Positions 18,800 to 28,373 are shown, numbered from the stretch's first letter. The stretch is DNA of 64,000 bases from an uncultured Roseobacter sp. (GCF_947491795.1 NZ_CANLKW010000001.1:1302001-1366000), one strand, 5' to 3'. The notes: generated by a model from the letters alone, not told the origin. Numbers and translations are program-made.

Positions 18800-20328
18800 A
18801 GCGGGATGTTGTCGTGCTTTTTCCAGGGCAGATGCGTCTGCTTGTTGCGCAAAGATGCAAAAGCCCGGGCGATCCGTTTCCTTGTGGTACGCGGCATGAT
18901 CACCTCATCCACAAAACCACGTTCCGCAGCGACAAACGGGTTGGCGAAACGCTCTTCATAGTCCGCAGTGTGTTTTGCGGTTTTTTCCGCATCACCAAGA
19001 TCAGAGCGATGAATGATTTCCGTCGCCCCTTTTGCGCCCATCACAGCAATCTCTGCGGTTGGCCAGGCATAGTTGAAATCGGACCGCAGATGTTTGGATG
19101 ACATCACAACATAGGCACCGCCATAGGCTTTGCGGGTAATCACCGTCACCATCGGCACAGTCGCCTCGCCATAAGCGTACAGCAATTTGGCACCGTGTTT
19201 GATCACGCCGCCGTATTCCTGACTGGTACCAGGCAGAAAGCCAGGGACATCAATCAGCGTCAGGATCGGAATTTCGAAAGCATCGCAGAACCGAACAAAG
19301 CGGGCGGCTTTTCTGGAACTGTCGATATCCAGGCAGCCTGCAAGCACCATCGGTTGGTTTGCAACAACGCCGACAGTCCGGCCTTCAAGGCGCACAAAAC
19401 CCGTGACGATGTTCTTGGCGAACTCTTCCTGGATTTCGTAAAAGTCTCCCTCATCCGCAAGCTTGAGAATGAGTTCTTTCATGTCGTAGGGCGTATTCGG
19501 ATTTTCCGGCACAAGCGTGTCCAGCGAGGGCTCAATCCGGTCCGGCTGATCAAAGAACGGGCGAACCGGCGGCTTTTCGCGGTTGTTGGAAGGCAGGAAA
19601 TCAACCAGCCGGCGCACCTCTGCCAGGGCCTCCACATCATTTTCAAAAGCCGCATCAGCGACCGAGGACTTTTTGGTGTGGGTGCCCGCGCCACCAAGCT
19701 CCTCGGCGGTAACCTGTTCGTTTGTGACGGTTTTCACCACATCCGGGCCTGTCACGAACATGTAAGAGCTGTCTTTCACCATAAAGATGAAGTCTGTCAT
19801 GGCAGGCGAATAGACCGCCCCACCTGCACAGGGGCCCATGATCACGCTGATCTGGGGAACCACACCGGAAGCCGTAATATTGCGCTGGAAGATCTCTCCA
19901 TAACCGGCCAGGGAATCGACACCTTCCTGGATACGTGCACCACCGGAATCGTTTATTCCAATAATCGGCGCGCCGTTCTGGACTGCCATATCCATGATCT
20001 TACAGATCTTTTTCGCGTGGGTTTCTGACACAGACCCACCCAGGACTGTAAAATCCTGACTGAAAACATACACCAGCCGGCCATTGATTGTCCCCCAGCC
20101 GGCCACGACGCCGTCGCCGGCAGGTTTCTGGCTTTGCATACCGAATTCTGTGCACCGGTGCGTGACGAACATGTCGAACTCTTCAAAGCTGCCTTCATCC
20201 AGCAGCAGGTCGACCCGCTCGCGCGCAGTCAGCTTGCCCCGGCCATGCTGAGCGTCGATGCGCTTTTGCCCCCCACCGAGCCGGGCAGTGCCGCGGCGCT
20301 CTTCGAGTTCAACCAGAATGTCTTTCAT
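18796..20328 (-). CDS. pccB: Propionyl-CoA carboxylase beta subunit (carboxyltransferase)
   Basis: Transfers the carboxyl group from biotin on PccA to propionyl-CoA, giving methylmalonyl-CoA. The 510-residue product has two crotonase-like halves. The first includes [18 protein letters not shown] and [18 protein letters not shown]; the second includes [17 protein letters not shown] and [12 protein letters not shown], the usual acyl-CoA and biotin site loops. The start was placed at ATG 20328 ([11 protein letters not shown]), after AGGGGA. The open frame upstream runs through the operator region and is discarded. It is divergent from the MFS gene and is followed by RidA, cupin and a small gene in overlap. 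Confidence 0.95.
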   Translation of the reverse strand: MKDILVELEERRGTARLGGGQKRIDAQHGRGKLTARERVDLLLDEGSFEEFDMFVTHRCTEFGMQSQKPAGDGVVAGWGTINGRLVYVFSQDFTVLGGSVSETHAKKICKIMDMAVQNGAPIIGINDSGGARIQEGVDSLAGYGEIFQRNITASGVVPQISVIMGPCAGGAVYSPAMTDFIFMVKDSSYMFVTGPDVVKTVTNEQVTAEELGGAGTHTKKSSVADAAFENDVEALAEVRRLVDFLPSNNREKPPVRPFFDQPDRIEPSLDTLVPENPNTPYDMKELILKLADEGDFYEIQEEFAKNIVTGFVRLEGRTVGVVANQPMVLAGCLDIDSSRKAARFVRFCDAFEIPILTLIDVPGFLPGTSQEYGGVIKHGAKLLYAYGEATVPMVTVITRKAYGGAYVVMSSKHLRSDFNYAWPTAEIAVMGAKGATEIIHRSDLGDAEKTAKHTADYEERFANPFVAAERGFVDEVIMPRTTRKRIARAFASLRNKQTHLPWKKHDNIPL

Positions 20329-20392
20329 AGCCTGTCCCCTGCTGTGACTGCGCGCAGCATAGACAAGACAAAGCGCCATTCGAAGGGGAATC

Positions 20393-20440
20393 TCGCAAAT
20401 TTGCAAAGTATTTCCAGATACATGTTTGCAAATTGCAAAA
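20393..20440. promoter_or_regulatory. Putative PccR operators upstream of pccB
   Basis: Two clusters of TTTGCAAA-like half-sites: TCGCAAATTTGCAAA at 20393-20407 and TTTGCAAATTGCAAAA at 20425-20440. The GC centres are 8 and 7 bases apart respectively. They lie 65-112 bases before the pccB start and before the divergent MFS gene. In Rhodobacter sphaeroides the ScfR-family regulator PccR recognises paired TTTGCAAA elements at pccB. The same 15-mer recurs near the pccR homologue in this window, so the assignment is well supported though untested. Confidence 0.82.
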
Positions 20441-20509
20441 CTGCGAATATGCGTCAGACGCATAGCAGGTATGCGTGGACATCGCGCTGCATCTCTCTAC
20501 CTTCGTCGC

Positions 20510-21730
20510 ATGACGAAAGTACCCGTGGTCCGGTTTCTGGACCGGACGACTCCTCCACATATCGCGACACTGATCCTGCTCGCAGGCATGTCCGCAATTG
20601 TGATGAACATGTTCCTGCCCAGCCTGCCAAAAATGACAGAGCATTTCCAGACGGAATACGGGATCATGCAATTGTCTGTTGCACTCTACCTGGGGATCAG
20701 CGGGGCACTGCAGGTTTTCATTGGTCCGGTGTCAGACAAGTTCGGGCGCAGGCCGGTCATTCTGGGGGGCCTTGCGCTGTTTCTGGTAGCCACGCTTGGC
20801 TGCATCTACGCACCCACAGTTGAGATTTTCCTGTTTTTCCGTATGTGTCAGGCCGTTGTTGCGACCGCAATGGTGCTCAGCCGCGCCGCCGTACGCGACA
20901 TGTTCGATCAGGACCGCGCGGCTTCGATGATTGGCTATGTCACCATGGGCATGGCGATTGTTCCGATGGTGAGCCCTATGCTTGGCGGTCTGCTGGACGA
21001 GTACTTTGGATGGAAAGCGAATTTCTGGGCGTTGTTCGTTCTGGGTGCCCTGACCCTCTGGCTGGCCTGGGCTGATCAGGGCGAAACTTTCAAAGCAAGC
21101 GGCAAATCTCTGATCGAGCAGTTTGGCGAGTATCCCGAATTGCTGCGGTCTCCGCGCTTTTGGGGGTATTCACTGGCCGCTGGTTTCTGCTCGGGCGCGT
21201 TTTTTGCTTATCTCGGTGGTGGTCCGTTTGTCGGCTCTGTGGTTTTTGGCCTGTCTCCCGTACTCGTGGGTTTCTTTTTTGGTGCGCCGGCCATCGGGTA
21301 TTTTTTTGGAAATATGTTCACCGGTATTCTTGCACAGCGTGTGGGCATAAACCGCCTGATCCTGGTGGGCTGTCTGATCAACGCAAGTGGCACATTTTTG
21401 TCCCTGGGCATCTTCCTCGCCGGACAGGGCACTGCGCTGAGCTTTTTCGGGCTGATGACTTTTGTAGGGCTGGGAAATGGCCTCGTAATCCCGAATGCGA
21501 CCGCAGGGATGCTGTCCGTCCGGCCGCACCTTGCCGGCACAGCATCCGGACTGGGAGGTGCAATCATGATCGGTGGCGGGGCCGCGCTGAGCGCCCTTGC
21601 CGGTGCGCTTTTAGGGCCGGGCACCGGGGCTCTGCCTCTTCTGTGGATAATGAGCGGTACGGCTTTAGCAGCTGTCGCGTCAATCATCGCTGTTTTTCAC
21701 CGGGAACGCCGTCTCAGCAAGGTCGCTTGA
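20510..21730 (+). CDS. MFS transporter, Bcr/CflA-type drug efflux
   Basis: A 406-residue, twelve-helix major facilitator protein. The loop 2-3 motif is DKFGRRPVILGG, and the following segments (LSRAAVRDMFDQDRAASMIGY, then PMVSPMLGGLLDEYFGWKANF) match the Bcr/CflA branch of proton-driven exporters. The substrate is unknown. The start ATG 20510 gives the usual short cytosolic N-terminus; the frame is open 28 codons upstream across the operator repeats. It is divergent from pccB and could share the PccR-controlled promoter region, but a role in propionate handling is only inference. Confidence 0.86.
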   Translation: MTKVPVVRFLDRTTPPHIATLILLAGMSAIVMNMFLPSLPKMTEHFQTEYGIMQLSVALYLGISGALQVFIGPVSDKFGRRPVILGGLALFLVATLGCIYAPTVEIFLFFRMCQAVVATAMVLSRAAVRDMFDQDRAASMIGYVTMGMAIVPMVSPMLGGLLDEYFGWKANFWALFVLGALTLWLAWADQGETFKASGKSLIEQFGEYPELLRSPRFWGYSLAAGFCSGAFFAYLGGGPFVGSVVFGLSPVLVGFFFGAPAIGYFFGNMFTGILAQRVGINRLILVGCLINASGTFLSLGIFLAGQGTALSFFGLMTFVGLGNGLVIPNATAGMLSVRPHLAGTASGLGGAIMIGGGAALSALAGALLGPGTGALPLLWIMSGTALAAVASIIAVFHRERRLSKVA

Positions 21731-21863
21731 GAGCCAGACTTCTGGTGGCTTCAGGCGCGCAAGCTTTCCATCGATTGGCAAAAGACGAACATCCTGTCAG
21801 AACTGCGGGGTTCACCCCGGCACGGCAGGAACCAAACAGCGCATACACTGTGGTCCACCCGTT

Positions 21864-21878
21864 TCGCAAATTTGCAAA
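21864..21878. promoter_or_regulatory. Putative PccR operator (distal, upstream of pccR)
   Basis: TCGCAAATTTGCAAA, identical over 15 bases to the element at 20393-20407 before pccB. It lies 419 bases before the pccR start codon and 134 bases past the MFS gene stop. It may act with the proximal cluster by looping, or it may mark an unseen promoter. Confidence 0.7.
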
Positions 21879-22234
21879 CTGTTGAGGAACACGCCGGATG
21901 CGGAACGGTGCATTGGCGCAAGCATCGCTGCTGTTTACAGTCCAGTCCGACAATGGCGTTCACTTTGCAATTCACGTCCTCTTACATGAAACGCCACTGG
22001 TTCAGCGATCGGCGAGGTGTTGGCGATGAGTATGGGTGTGTTTCCAATCTGACATGAACACTGGCGTGCATTCTGCGCCATCAGCATTTTAAGCACATAC
22101 GACAACCGTCCCGAAACACTTTTTTCATTCACTTCCAGTCGCCGGATTGGCAAAAAATCCTCTGCCGATTTCCAGTTCTGACCCTGAGTTTAAACCGAAT
22201 GTTAACCACAATTCCGCCACCTTGCCGGAGTCGG

Positions 22235-22273
22235 TTTGCAAAGTTAGCATAGCCGAATCTGCAAACCTGCAAA
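22235..22273. promoter_or_regulatory. Putative PccR operators adjacent to the pccR start
   Basis: TTTGCAAA at 22235-22242 is followed by a degraded half-site, and CTGCAAACCTGCAAA lies at 22259-22273. The last base is 23 bases before the chosen ATG at 22297. A position overlapping the promoter or leader suggests autoregulation by PccR. Confidence 0.75.
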
Positions 22274-22296
22274 CTCCAGTAATAGGGCCCGCGCCA

Positions 22297-23697
22297 ATGG
22301 CTAACCAGAAACTTTACGCCGGGGCAAAGCTGAGAGAGGTCCGCACCCGTATTGGCCAGACACAGAAAGACTTTGCCGCCCGGCTCGGTGTCTCGCTGCC
22401 CTATCTCAACCAGATGGAAAACAACAATCGACCGGTGTCCACGACTGTTGTTTTATCACTAGCCCAGGAATTCGGGCTTGATGTGACAGAGTTGAGCGAA
22501 GGTGACAGCGAACGCATTGTCAGTGACATGCGCGAGGCCATGGCAGACCCGCTTTTTGCAGACGCGCCACCGCCCCTCGCTGATCTCAGGCTCGCGGCAT
22601 CCAATGCGCCGGCTTTTGCTCATGCGTTTCTGGAACTGCACCGCAGCTACCGGCAGATGCAGGAACGTCTGGCCTCGCTCGATGAAGCACTGGGACGTGA
22701 GGACGCGCGCGCAACCCCCAGCCCCTGGGAAGAGGTGCGCGACTTCTTTCATTATTGCGACAACTATATCGACGCTGTTGATCGTGCCGCCGAAAACTTT
22801 TCCGGAAAAGAAGGACACCACCGGAACATCCGCGTCGCAGCCGTTGCCACCCTTGGCAACAGCGGCGTAAGTGTTTCTTTTGAGGACACAGATCAGCTCA
22901 GACGCTTTGATCCCGACACCGGCAGACTGGTGTTGTCCCGCCGCGCACCACCCGAAAGCCAGACCTTCCAGTTGCTCTTGCAGGTCGCACTGGTCAAACA
23001 GGACGCGCTTCTCGAAGCCACGCTCGATCTTGCGAAATTCCAGAGCCGCGAAGCCCGTGCGATTGCCAAAATCGGCCTCGCCAACTATTTCGCGGGTGCC
23101 GCGCTGATGCCCTATGCCGTGTTTCAGCGCATCGCCAGCGAGAGCCGCCACGATCTGGAAGTTCTTGCCGGACACTTCGGCGCCTCCGTCGAGCAGGTGG
23201 CACACAGGCTGTCCACCCTGCAACGGCCGGGTGCCAAGGGCATACCCTTCTTTTTCGTCCGGGTGGATCAGGCAGGAACGATCACCAAGCGCCATTCTGC
23301 AACACGGCTGCAATTCGCCCGTTTCGGCGGTGCCTGCCCGCTTTGGAATGTGCACCGCGCCTTTGAAATGCCCGGCCAGTTCCTGCGACAGCTCGCCGAA
23401 ACACCGGATGGTGTACGATACATCAGCCTTGCACGAGACGTTTCAAAACCGGCCGGTCGGTTTGGCGCACCGGTCAGACGCTATGCCATTGCGCTGGGAT
23501 GCGAGATCCGCCATGCCGGTGATCTTGTCTACGCCGATGGTATGGACACAGGGCGCGACGCCGCCTTTGAACCTATTGGAATTTCCTGCCGCATCTGCGA
23601 GCGAACGGCCTGTCATCAGCGCGCCGTTCCGCCGCTGGAACGTAAACTGGAGGTGGACCCCAACGAACGCGGCGTTCTGCCCTATCAGGTCGTCTGA
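22297..23697 (+). CDS. pccR: ScfR-family transcriptional regulator (PccR-like)
   Basis: A 466-residue regulator. An XRE-type helix-turn-helix spans about 10-65 (TQKDFAARLGVSLPYLNQMENN). A long central domain of the short-chain fatty acyl-CoA regulator (DUF955/DUF2083-like) type includes a REARAIAKIGLANYFAGAALMPY stretch. A C-terminal cysteine cluster (ISCRICERTACHQRA) precedes a basic tail. ScfR proteins sense short-chain acyl-CoAs; the R. sphaeroides member PccR controls propionyl-CoA carboxylase. The start was placed at ATG 22297 because the 50 upstream codons run through the repeat operators. Position next to pccB and the shared repeats support the name. Confidence 0.88.
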   Translation: MANQKLYAGAKLREVRTRIGQTQKDFAARLGVSLPYLNQMENNNRPVSTTVVLSLAQEFGLDVTELSEGDSERIVSDMREAMADPLFADAPPPLADLRLAASNAPAFAHAFLELHRSYRQMQERLASLDEALGREDARATPSPWEEVRDFFHYCDNYIDAVDRAAENFSGKEGHHRNIRVAAVATLGNSGVSVSFEDTDQLRRFDPDTGRLVLSRRAPPESQTFQLLLQVALVKQDALLEATLDLAKFQSREARAIAKIGLANYFAGAALMPYAVFQRIASESRHDLEVLAGHFGASVEQVAHRLSTLQRPGAKGIPFFFVRVDQAGTITKRHSATRLQFARFGGACPLWNVHRAFEMPGQFLRQLAETPDGVRYISLARDVSKPAGRFGAPVRRYAIALGCEIRHAGDLVYADGMDTGRDAAFEPIGISCRICERTACHQRAVPPLERKLEVDPNERGVLPYQVV

Positions 23698-23698
23698 G

Positions 23699-24367
23699 CT
23701 AGCGACGCGCGGCACGCCACCCGGCGCGAACGGCCTCGTCTTCCGAGCAGAACCAGCGTTCGCCCCGGTCCGTCCGGATGCCTGTACGTTCATAATCGCG
23801 CTGGCCGGGCATGTGGAAAATGCGGGTTCCCTTGCTGGAGATATTACCCTTGATCGGACAGCTGCGATCAGGTGGGATGCGGCCCCGCGCACGCGTTTTA
23901 TGGAATTGCGACGGGTCCTGAACACGGCTGGCATGCAGGCCTACGTCTCTGATGGCCGCGCTTTTTTCGATCAGGTCATAGGCCATGGAGTAACGGCGAT
24001 AGGCAAAGGCGAGACCTTCGCTTACCAGGGTCTCGCCCACGTCCGTGCCGCCGATATCGCAGGTTGCGACTACCCGGCCATAAAGGTCCCGGTCCACCTC
24101 TTTACAGACAGCTCTGGTGCCTGAATAGCGCTCATGAACGATCTGACCAACCCAGGCACCGCACTGCCATTTCTGCCCCTGCTCTGTCGTGCAGGTCTGA
24201 TCCGCCTCCGGCGCGTCGATCCCGAAAAGCCTCACACGTGTGCCGCCCACGTCAAAGGTGTCCCCGTCAATGACGGTTACTTTTCCTGTCACATCCGCCA
24301 GGGCGAATGCAGGAACGGTCACGGCAACAGCGATGGCCGCAAGAAATGTAAAAACCACTCTTCCCAC
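23699..24367 (-). CDS. Secreted thermonuclease-family protein
   Basis: A 222-residue protein with a signal peptide (MGRVVFTFLAAIAVAVTV, cleavage near ALA). An SNase-like OB-fold follows: VIDGDTFDVGGTRVRLFGIDAPE holds the Ca-binding aspartates and first catalytic arginine, and DRDLYGRVVATC the second. The C-terminal ~70 residues include SCPIKGNIS and ERWFCSEDEAVRAGWR, a small cysteine-bearing module often fused to such nucleases. Likely a periplasmic or exported nuclease. It converges with pccR, one base between stops. Confidence 0.86.
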   Translation of the reverse strand: MGRVVFTFLAAIAVAVTVPAFALADVTGKVTVIDGDTFDVGGTRVRLFGIDAPEADQTCTTEQGQKWQCGAWVGQIVHERYSGTRAVCKEVDRDLYGRVVATCDIGGTDVGETLVSEGLAFAYRRYSMAYDLIEKSAAIRDVGLHASRVQDPSQFHKTRARGRIPPDRSCPIKGNISSKGTRIFHMPGQRDYERTGIRTDRGERWFCSEDEAVRAGWRAARR

Positions 24368-24447
24368 AGCAGGCGTATGCGCGAACCATCCCGTTCGCTC
24401 AACACCTTTTGTTAACCTGAGTTAACTCAGCCGCGCCGGTCGCAGCC

Positions 24448-26106
24448 TCAGCGCTGTGCCGTTTCCCATTGCGGATGTACCCACGGCGCATCATTGGCGC
24501 GCGCAAGCGGGTCCCGGCCCAGCAAGTGGTCGGACACTTTTTCACCCACCATAATCGACGGCGCGTTCAGGTTCCCGTTTGTGATGCGCGGAAAAATGCT
24601 GCTGTCCGCGACGCGCAGCCCGTCGACGCCGATCACACGGGCCTGCGGGTCCACGACTGCCCCCGGATCGTCCGCCCGGCCCATACGGCAGGTGCCACAG
24701 GGGTGATACGCGCTTTCCGCATGTTCGCGGATCGCGTCGTCCAGTTCGTCGTCCGTCTGCACCGCTGCCCCTGGCTGGATTTCGTGATTTACAAAGGGTT
24801 TGAAGGCCTCCTGGGCAAAGATCTCGCGTGTCAGACGAATACAGCGGCGGAAATCCACCCAGTCCTGCTCTGTCGACATGTAGTTGAAAAAGATGCGTGG
24901 CGCCTCCGCGGGATCAGCAGAGCGCAGCGTGATCTCTCCGCGTGACGGAGACCGCATCGGCCCCGTATGCGCCTGAAACCCGTGCCCTTCTGCCACGGCC
25001 TGCCCGTCATACCGCACGGCCATGGGCAGAAAATGATATTGCACATCCGGATAGGGAATACCGGCACGCGACCGGATAAAGGCGGCACTTTCGAACTGAT
25101 TGGACGCTCCCATACCGGTTTTGGTAAACAGCCACTGCGCGCCGATGACCGCCTTGGACAGCAGATTCCAGTGCTTGTAGAGCGTGATCGGCTGCGAGGC
25201 CGCCATCTGGACATACATCTCCAGATGGTCCTGCAGGTTCTGTCCCACCCCTTGCCGGTCTGCCACAACATCAATTCCGTGCCCGGCCAGATGCTGCGCC
25301 GGGCCGATGCCTGACAGCATGAGGAGTTTCGGGGAATTGATCGACGAAGCTGCCAGCACCACTTCCCGCCTGGCCCGGATCAGTTGGGATGTGCCACCGC
25401 GCCGCAGTTGAACACCTGTGGCCCGGCCTTCCTGAATTTCGATTTTCTCCGCAAGACCGCGTACCAGCGTACAGTTTTCCCGTTTCAGTGCCGGGTGCAG
25501 GTAGGCATTCGCGGCGGACCAGCGCCGCCCCCTCCAGACTGTCTGCTCCATAGGGCCAAAGCCCTCTTGCTGACGGCCGTTGTAATCACCGGTTACCTTG
25601 TACCCCGCCTGGGCACCGGCATCGACAAACGCCTGATAGAGCGGGTTTTCCCGCGGGCCGCGCGTCACATGCAGGGGGCCATCGACCCCGCGCCAGGACG
25701 GATCACCACCGTGTCCGCCGTCGTGCCAGCTTTCCATACGTTTGTAATACGGCAGCACATCGGCATAGGCCCAGCCATCTGCCCCGGCTTCCTGCCAGTG
25801 ATCGAAATCCAATGCGTGCCCGCGCACATAGACCATTCCGTTGATGCTGGAGGATCCACCGATGACCTTGCCACGCGGACAGGCCAGCCGACGTCCACCC
25901 AGATGCGGCTCCGGCTCGGACGTAAACCCCCAGTCGTACATCTTCATGTTCATCGGATAGGACAGAGCCGCAGGCATCTGAATAAAGGGGCCTGCGTCGG
26001 TGCCACCGTATTCGATCACAATCACCGATGCGCCCGCTTCACTCAGGCGATAGGCCATGGCACAGCCCGCACTGCCTGCCCCTACAATTACAAAATCCGC
26101 TTCCAT
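24448..26106 (-). CDS. betA: Choline dehydrogenase
   Basis: FAD-dependent GMC oxidoreductase oxidising choline to betaine aldehyde. The 552-residue chain begins with the dinucleotide-binding motif [15 protein letters not shown]. It also shows the GMC signatures [19 protein letters not shown] and [19 protein letters not shown]-terminal [11 protein letters not shown] holds the active-site histidine region. The operon order betI-betC-betA on the minus strand supports choline rather than another alcohol. The betaine-aldehyde dehydrogenase gene betB, often between betC and betA, is not in this operon. Confidence 0.93.
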   Translation of the reverse strand: MEADFVIVGAGSAGCAMAYRLSEAGASVIVIEYGGTDAGPFIQMPAALSYPMNMKMYDWGFTSEPEPHLGGRRLACPRGKVIGGSSSINGMVYVRGHALDFDHWQEAGADGWAYADVLPYYKRMESWHDGGHGGDPSWRGVDGPLHVTRGPRENPLYQAFVDAGAQAGYKVTGDYNGRQQEGFGPMEQTVWRGRRWSAANAYLHPALKRENCTLVRGLAEKIEIQEGRATGVQLRRGGTSQLIRARREVVLAASSINSPKLLMLSGIGPAQHLAGHGIDVVADRQGVGQNLQDHLEMYVQMAASQPITLYKHWNLLSKAVIGAQWLFTKTGMGASNQFESAAFIRSRAGIPYPDVQYHFLPMAVRYDGQAVAEGHGFQAHTGPMRSPSRGEITLRSADPAEAPRIFFNYMSTEQDWVDFRRCIRLTREIFAQEAFKPFVNHEIQPGAAVQTDDELDDAIREHAESAYHPCGTCRMGRADDPGAVVDPQARVIGVDGLRVADSSIFPRITNGNLNAPSIMVGEKVSDHLLGRDPLARANDAPWVHPQWETAQR

Positions 26107-26222
26107 ATCCGTTCCGTTGTTGTCCGTCCGCCGCGCCGGAGGCGCCGGGAAAAAGTGTGCGCGTCAGCGCGCGATCAGGTCACGCCCGCAAGGCGTGTGT
26201 AGTTTCGTCCAGCCCATTGGAG

Positions 26223-27731
26223 TTATTCGCCGCGGGGAAACCGTTTGCCCTCTTCGAGCACGTTCAGATCCATGTGGTTGCGCATGTATTGCTCGGACGC
26301 ATCGCGCAGCGGCTGGTAATCCCACGGATAATATCCACCCTCCCGCAACGCTTCATAGACCACCCAGCGTCGGACCTGGCTCTTGCGGACGTCCGCATCA
26401 AAAGCTTCCAGATCCCAGCGCGCATCGGCCTGCGCCTGCAGAGTGTGCAGCACATCCTGATGGGCGGGCTCTTCGGCCAGGTTTGTCAGCTCATCCGGGT
26501 CCGCTTCCAGATCGAAAAGCTGGTCGGCATCCAGTGCGCACCGGTTGTATTTCCATTGGCCAGAGCGCAGCGATACCATCGGCGCGTAAGAGGCTTCGGC
26601 AGCATATTCCATTGCGACAGGTTCTGTCCGCGCCACACCCTGCCCCACGGGCACAAGCGACACGCCCGTCGTCCAGTCCATCACCTCGTCCATCGAGACC
26701 CCCGCCAGGTCACACAGCGTCGGGCAGACGTCGATGTTAGAAACCGGGGTAGTCTGCAGGCCGGGCGCCATCTGCGGCGCCGCAATCATCAGCGGCACCC
26801 GAGACGAGCCTTCGTAAAAAGACATCTTGAACCACAATCCGCGCTCACCCAGCATATCGCCGTGGTCAGACACAAACAGGACAATCGCCGCCTGACGTGT
26901 ATCTTCGAGCGTTTGCAGGATCTCTCCGATCTTGTCGTCCAGATAGCTGATGTTGGCGAAATAGGCCTGCCGTGACCGGCGGATGTCTTCGCCGGTTATG
27001 TCGAAACTGCGCCAGTCGTTGGCGTCAAAAATGCGTTTTGAATGACTGTCCTGTTCCTCGTACGGAATGGCAGGCACCCGGGGCTCCAGATGCGCGCAAT
27101 CCTCGTACAGATCCCAGTATTTTTTGCGCGCCACATAGGGGTCATGCGGGTGCGTGAAGCTGACCGTCAGGCACCACGGCCGGTCATCGGCACCGCGAGA
27201 CAGATCATAAAGCTTGCGGGTCGCGTTAAACGCAACCTCGTCATCGTATTCCATCTGGTTTGAAATTTCAGCTACGCCAGCGCCGGTGACTGAACCCATG
27301 TTGTGGTACCACCAGTCAATCCGTTCGCCGGGCTTGCGATAGTCGGGCGTCCAGCCAAAATCTGCCGGATAGATGTCTGTAGTCAGGCGTTCTTCAAAAC
27401 CGTGCAACTGATCAGGCCCGACAAAGTGCATTTTACCGCTCAGACAGGTCTGATAACCGGCGCGGCGCAGGTGATGAGCATAGGTCGGGATCGATGAACA
27501 GAACTCGGCGGCGTTGTCATAAACGCCCGTGGCAGATGGCAACTGACCCGACATAAAGGCAGCCCGGCCCGGCGCGCAGAGCGGACTGGCCGTATAGGCA
27601 TTGCGAAAACGGGTCGACCGCGCGGCGAGATTTTTCAGGTTCGGCGCGTGCAGCCAGTCCGCAGGACCATCCGGGAACAAGGTTCCGTTGAGCTGGTCAA
27701 CCATCAGGATCAGGATGTTCGGACGCGTCAT
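26223..27731 (-). CDS. betC: Choline-sulfatase
   Basis: Hydrolyses choline-O-sulfate to choline and sulfate. The 502-residue sulfatase has the formylglycine signature C-x-P-x-R at LCAPGRAAF, with the modified residue Cys52. The metal ligands of the opening segment (ILMVDQLNG) are present, and VSDHGDMLGERG lies in the middle. The C-terminal DWTTGVSLVP and WDYQPLRDASEQYMRNHMDL resemble choline-sulfatase tails. ATG 27731 overlaps the betI stop by four bases, so it is translationally coupled to the repressor gene. No signal peptide, so the enzyme should be cytosolic. Confidence 0.93.
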   Translation of the reverse strand: MTRPNILILMVDQLNGTLFPDGPADWLHAPNLKNLAARSTRFRNAYTASPLCAPGRAAFMSGQLPSATGVYDNAAEFCSSIPTYAHHLRRAGYQTCLSGKMHFVGPDQLHGFEERLTTDIYPADFGWTPDYRKPGERIDWWYHNMGSVTGAGVAEISNQMEYDDEVAFNATRKLYDLSRGADDRPWCLTVSFTHPHDPYVARKKYWDLYEDCAHLEPRVPAIPYEEQDSHSKRIFDANDWRSFDITGEDIRRSRQAYFANISYLDDKIGEILQTLEDTRQAAIVLFVSDHGDMLGERGLWFKMSFYEGSSRVPLMIAAPQMAPGLQTTPVSNIDVCPTLCDLAGVSMDEVMDWTTGVSLVPVGQGVARTEPVAMEYAAEASYAPMVSLRSGQWKYNRCALDADQLFDLEADPDELTNLAEEPAHQDVLHTLQAQADARWDLEAFDADVRKSQVRRWVVYEALREGGYYPWDYQPLRDASEQYMRNHMDLNVLEEGKRFPRGE

Positions 27732-28303
27732 GCTTTTCCCTCCAAAAGTGTTTCAAGTGCGGCGTGGGCCGATGCGCGCGCGCCATCCGCGCTCTTGGAG
27801 CGCGACAGCGCCGCGCGCAGATAAAGCCCGTCGATCAGCGCGCCGATCATCTCTGCATGAGCCTCCGGCTGCGGGCTGAGCGGACGCAGCGCATGGATGA
27901 GATTGGATTGCAGACGCCCCTGATAAATCCTTAGCAAACGGCGCGTGTGCGGGCTGGTCTGTGCCTGGGCATAGAGCGTCATCCAGGCGCTGATCGTCGC
28001 CGGTGCAAAACACGAAGGTGCAAAACTCGCATCGATCAGGGCCAGAGCGCGGTTTTTCGGACCGTCGGCAGCATGCAGCGCGCGCCGCACCTCAGCTCCG
28101 AAATCGCGCAGAATCTGCTGCATCGCCGCCAGGAAAATCTGATCTTTGCCACCAAAATAATGATGCGCCAGTGCCGTGGACATACCTGCCCGTTTTGCAA
28201 TCTGGCTGACGGTCACATCGAGCGATCCGCGCGCTCCGATCTCTGCAATGGTCGCATCGACCAGCGCCGACCTTCGCAGCGGTTCCATTCCAACTTTGGG
28301 CAT
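27728..28303 (-). CDS. betI: TetR-family repressor BetI
   Basis: A 191-residue TetR-type protein, the choline-responsive repressor of bet genes in known systems. The helix-turn-helix spans ~25-60 (VSQIAKRAGMSTALAHHYFGGKDQIF). The N-terminal MPKVGMEPLRRSALVDATI is typical of BetI. The start was chosen at the methionine of MPKVGM; 21 open codons lie upstream and reach into the operator palindrome. It precedes betC with a four-base overlap and lies 38 bases from the perfect palindrome at 28341-28372, its likely operator. Confidence 0.9.
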   Translation of the reverse strand: MPKVGMEPLRRSALVDATIAEIGARGSLDVTVSQIAKRAGMSTALAHHYFGGKDQIFLAAMQQILRDFGAEVRRALHAADGPKNRALALIDASFAPSCFAPATISAWMTLYAQAQTSPHTRRLLRIYQGRLQSNLIHALRPLSPQPEAHAEMIGALIDGLYLRAALSRSKSADGARASAHAALETLLEGKA

Positions 28304-28340
28304 CGTGACAGTCTCCGGGTTAACAGGCTCCGGAGTTAGC

Positions 28341-28372
28341 TTTTTATTGATTGACTCGTCAATCAATAAAAA
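28341..28372. promoter_or_regulatory. Putative BetI operator, perfect 15-bp palindrome
   Basis: TTTTTATTGATTGAC at 28341-28355 and its exact reverse complement at 28358-28372 flank a TC centre. The core TTGATTGAC/GTCAATCAA resembles described BetI boxes. It lies between the betI start (28303) and the stop codon of the EamA gene (28374). It may also serve as a weak terminator for that gene. Confidence 0.8.
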
Positions 28373-28373
28373 A

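Larger units (their letters stand above)
21731..22296. other. 566-bp region between the MFS gene and pccR, with regulator-type repeats
   Basis: No convincing gene was found. The region holds a TTTGCAAA-type element at 21864-21878 and a second cluster at 22235-22273 just before pccR. A weaker TTTGCAATT lies at 21964. Short frames present on both strands have frequent rare codons and no ribosome site, so they were left out. It probably carries the autoregulated promoter(s) and a leader for pccR. Confidence 0.6.

Noticed and set aside
21714..21953. Minus-strand 79-residue frame past the MFS gene
   Set aside because: Arginine/cysteine-rich with no ribosome site; it overlaps the end of the MFS gene and a regulator site.
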